Shown here piece by piece: positions 63,788 to 64,000 of a DNA stretch of 64,000 nucleotides. The notes beneath the pieces were generated by a model. The model was not told where the DNA came from and did no database searches. It saw nothing but the letters and a program-made list of their open reading frames with translations. Every line of letters starts with the position of its first letter. Within the stretch, counting starts at the first letter, position 1. The translations under genes and the position numbers were made by a program. Source of the stretch: Distichodus sexfasciatus (taxonomy: Eukaryota > Chordata > Actinopteri > Characiformes > Distichodontidae); NCBI GenBank assembly GCA_032718565.1, contig JAVGVS010000491.1:56586-120585 (forward strand), written 5' to 3'.

Positions 63788-64000
63788 AAAGATGGCACCA
63801 ATCCGATACGAGGATCAGATATCGATCAGATCATTACGAGTCAGACCGGTGGCATTAGATAAATGCGTGCTAATTCACACATATTGATATGACAACGAGC
63901 AGAACAAACAACGCAACACACTACAAGCCCAAAAGCACATCACACCATTATACTGTTTCATTTCCTCAACAACACCAGCTCTCACTCACAATCTCTGTGT
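63788..64000. repeat. dispersed repeat (GATGGCACCGAT type), copy at window end
   Basis: AAAGATGGCACCAATCCGAT, GCACACATATTGATATGACA-like and ACACACTACAAGCCCAAAAG blocks match 29010-29149 and 30062-30180, here without the hAT insertion. Homology fades near 63957. The copy may extend past the window. Confidence 0.7.

Overview
This 64 kb window looks like gene-poor nuclear DNA from a ray-finned fish, most likely a teleost. The evidence is: tRNA-derived SINEs of the DANA type and of a second abundant type with a GAGGTACTCATGAG core; LINE 3' ends of the fish L2 type; many hAT-superfamily DNA transposons; one dead Tc1-type transposase; long (GT)n, (CT)n, (ATCT)n and (TA)n microsatellites; and scattered isochore-neutral unique DNA. 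No complete protein-coding gene is visible on either strand. The longest open frames are artefacts of ATCT, CT and GT repeats. One short possible exon (28104-28182, + strand) is the only non-transposon coding candidate. The window is therefore read as an intergenic desert or a large intron.

Layout. 1-5.7 kb: a TIR element, a LINE ORF2 C-terminus remnant, a 660 bp TIR element, a LINE tail, a SINE, a small hAT MITE with a perfect 8 bp target duplication and a solo LTR with a perfect 5 bp duplication. 7.2-9 kb: ACT-trinucleotide DNA split by a LINE tail, then a striking ACTAGT-palindrome array (22 copies in 375 bp). 11.2-12.5 kb: GT/GA repeats and the common fish TGTGGGGACC cassette. 12.5-14.6 kb: a GC-richer unique block, interspersed repeats and a DANA-type SINE. 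15.8-17.8 kb: a minisatellite invaded by two solo LTRs in opposite orientation and one hAT element. 18-26.5 kb: mostly unique DNA with minisatellites. 26.5-34 kb: a dense transposon cluster, including a second copy of the 16.3 kb hAT inside an older repeat. 35-38.3 kb: unique DNA, hAT ends, Tc1 pseudogene. 39-43 kb and 47-48 kb: pyrimidine-rich minisatellites and ATCT arrays. 44.2 kb: a perfect 27 bp inverted repeat. 48.6-50.4 kb: a hAT inside a hAT, each with a perfect 8 bp duplication. 51-53.5 kb: SINEs interrupted at the same base by the same DNA element. 55.7-57.8 kb: TTGCTAGG arrays alternating with a gapped segmental duplication. 58-62.9 kb: DANA SINEs and another nested hAT pair. 63.3-64 kb: unique block and a dispersed repeat shared with 29-30 kb.

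The elements do not form a pathway. What the window records is a layered history of insertions, and several layers can be ordered from target-site duplications alone. Between the repeats lie repeat-poor, GC-richer blocks (12.5, 18.4, 26.2, 32.9, 35.9, 46.5, 55.4, 63.5 kb) that are candidates for conserved regulatory DNA, which cannot be tested without a cross-species alignment.
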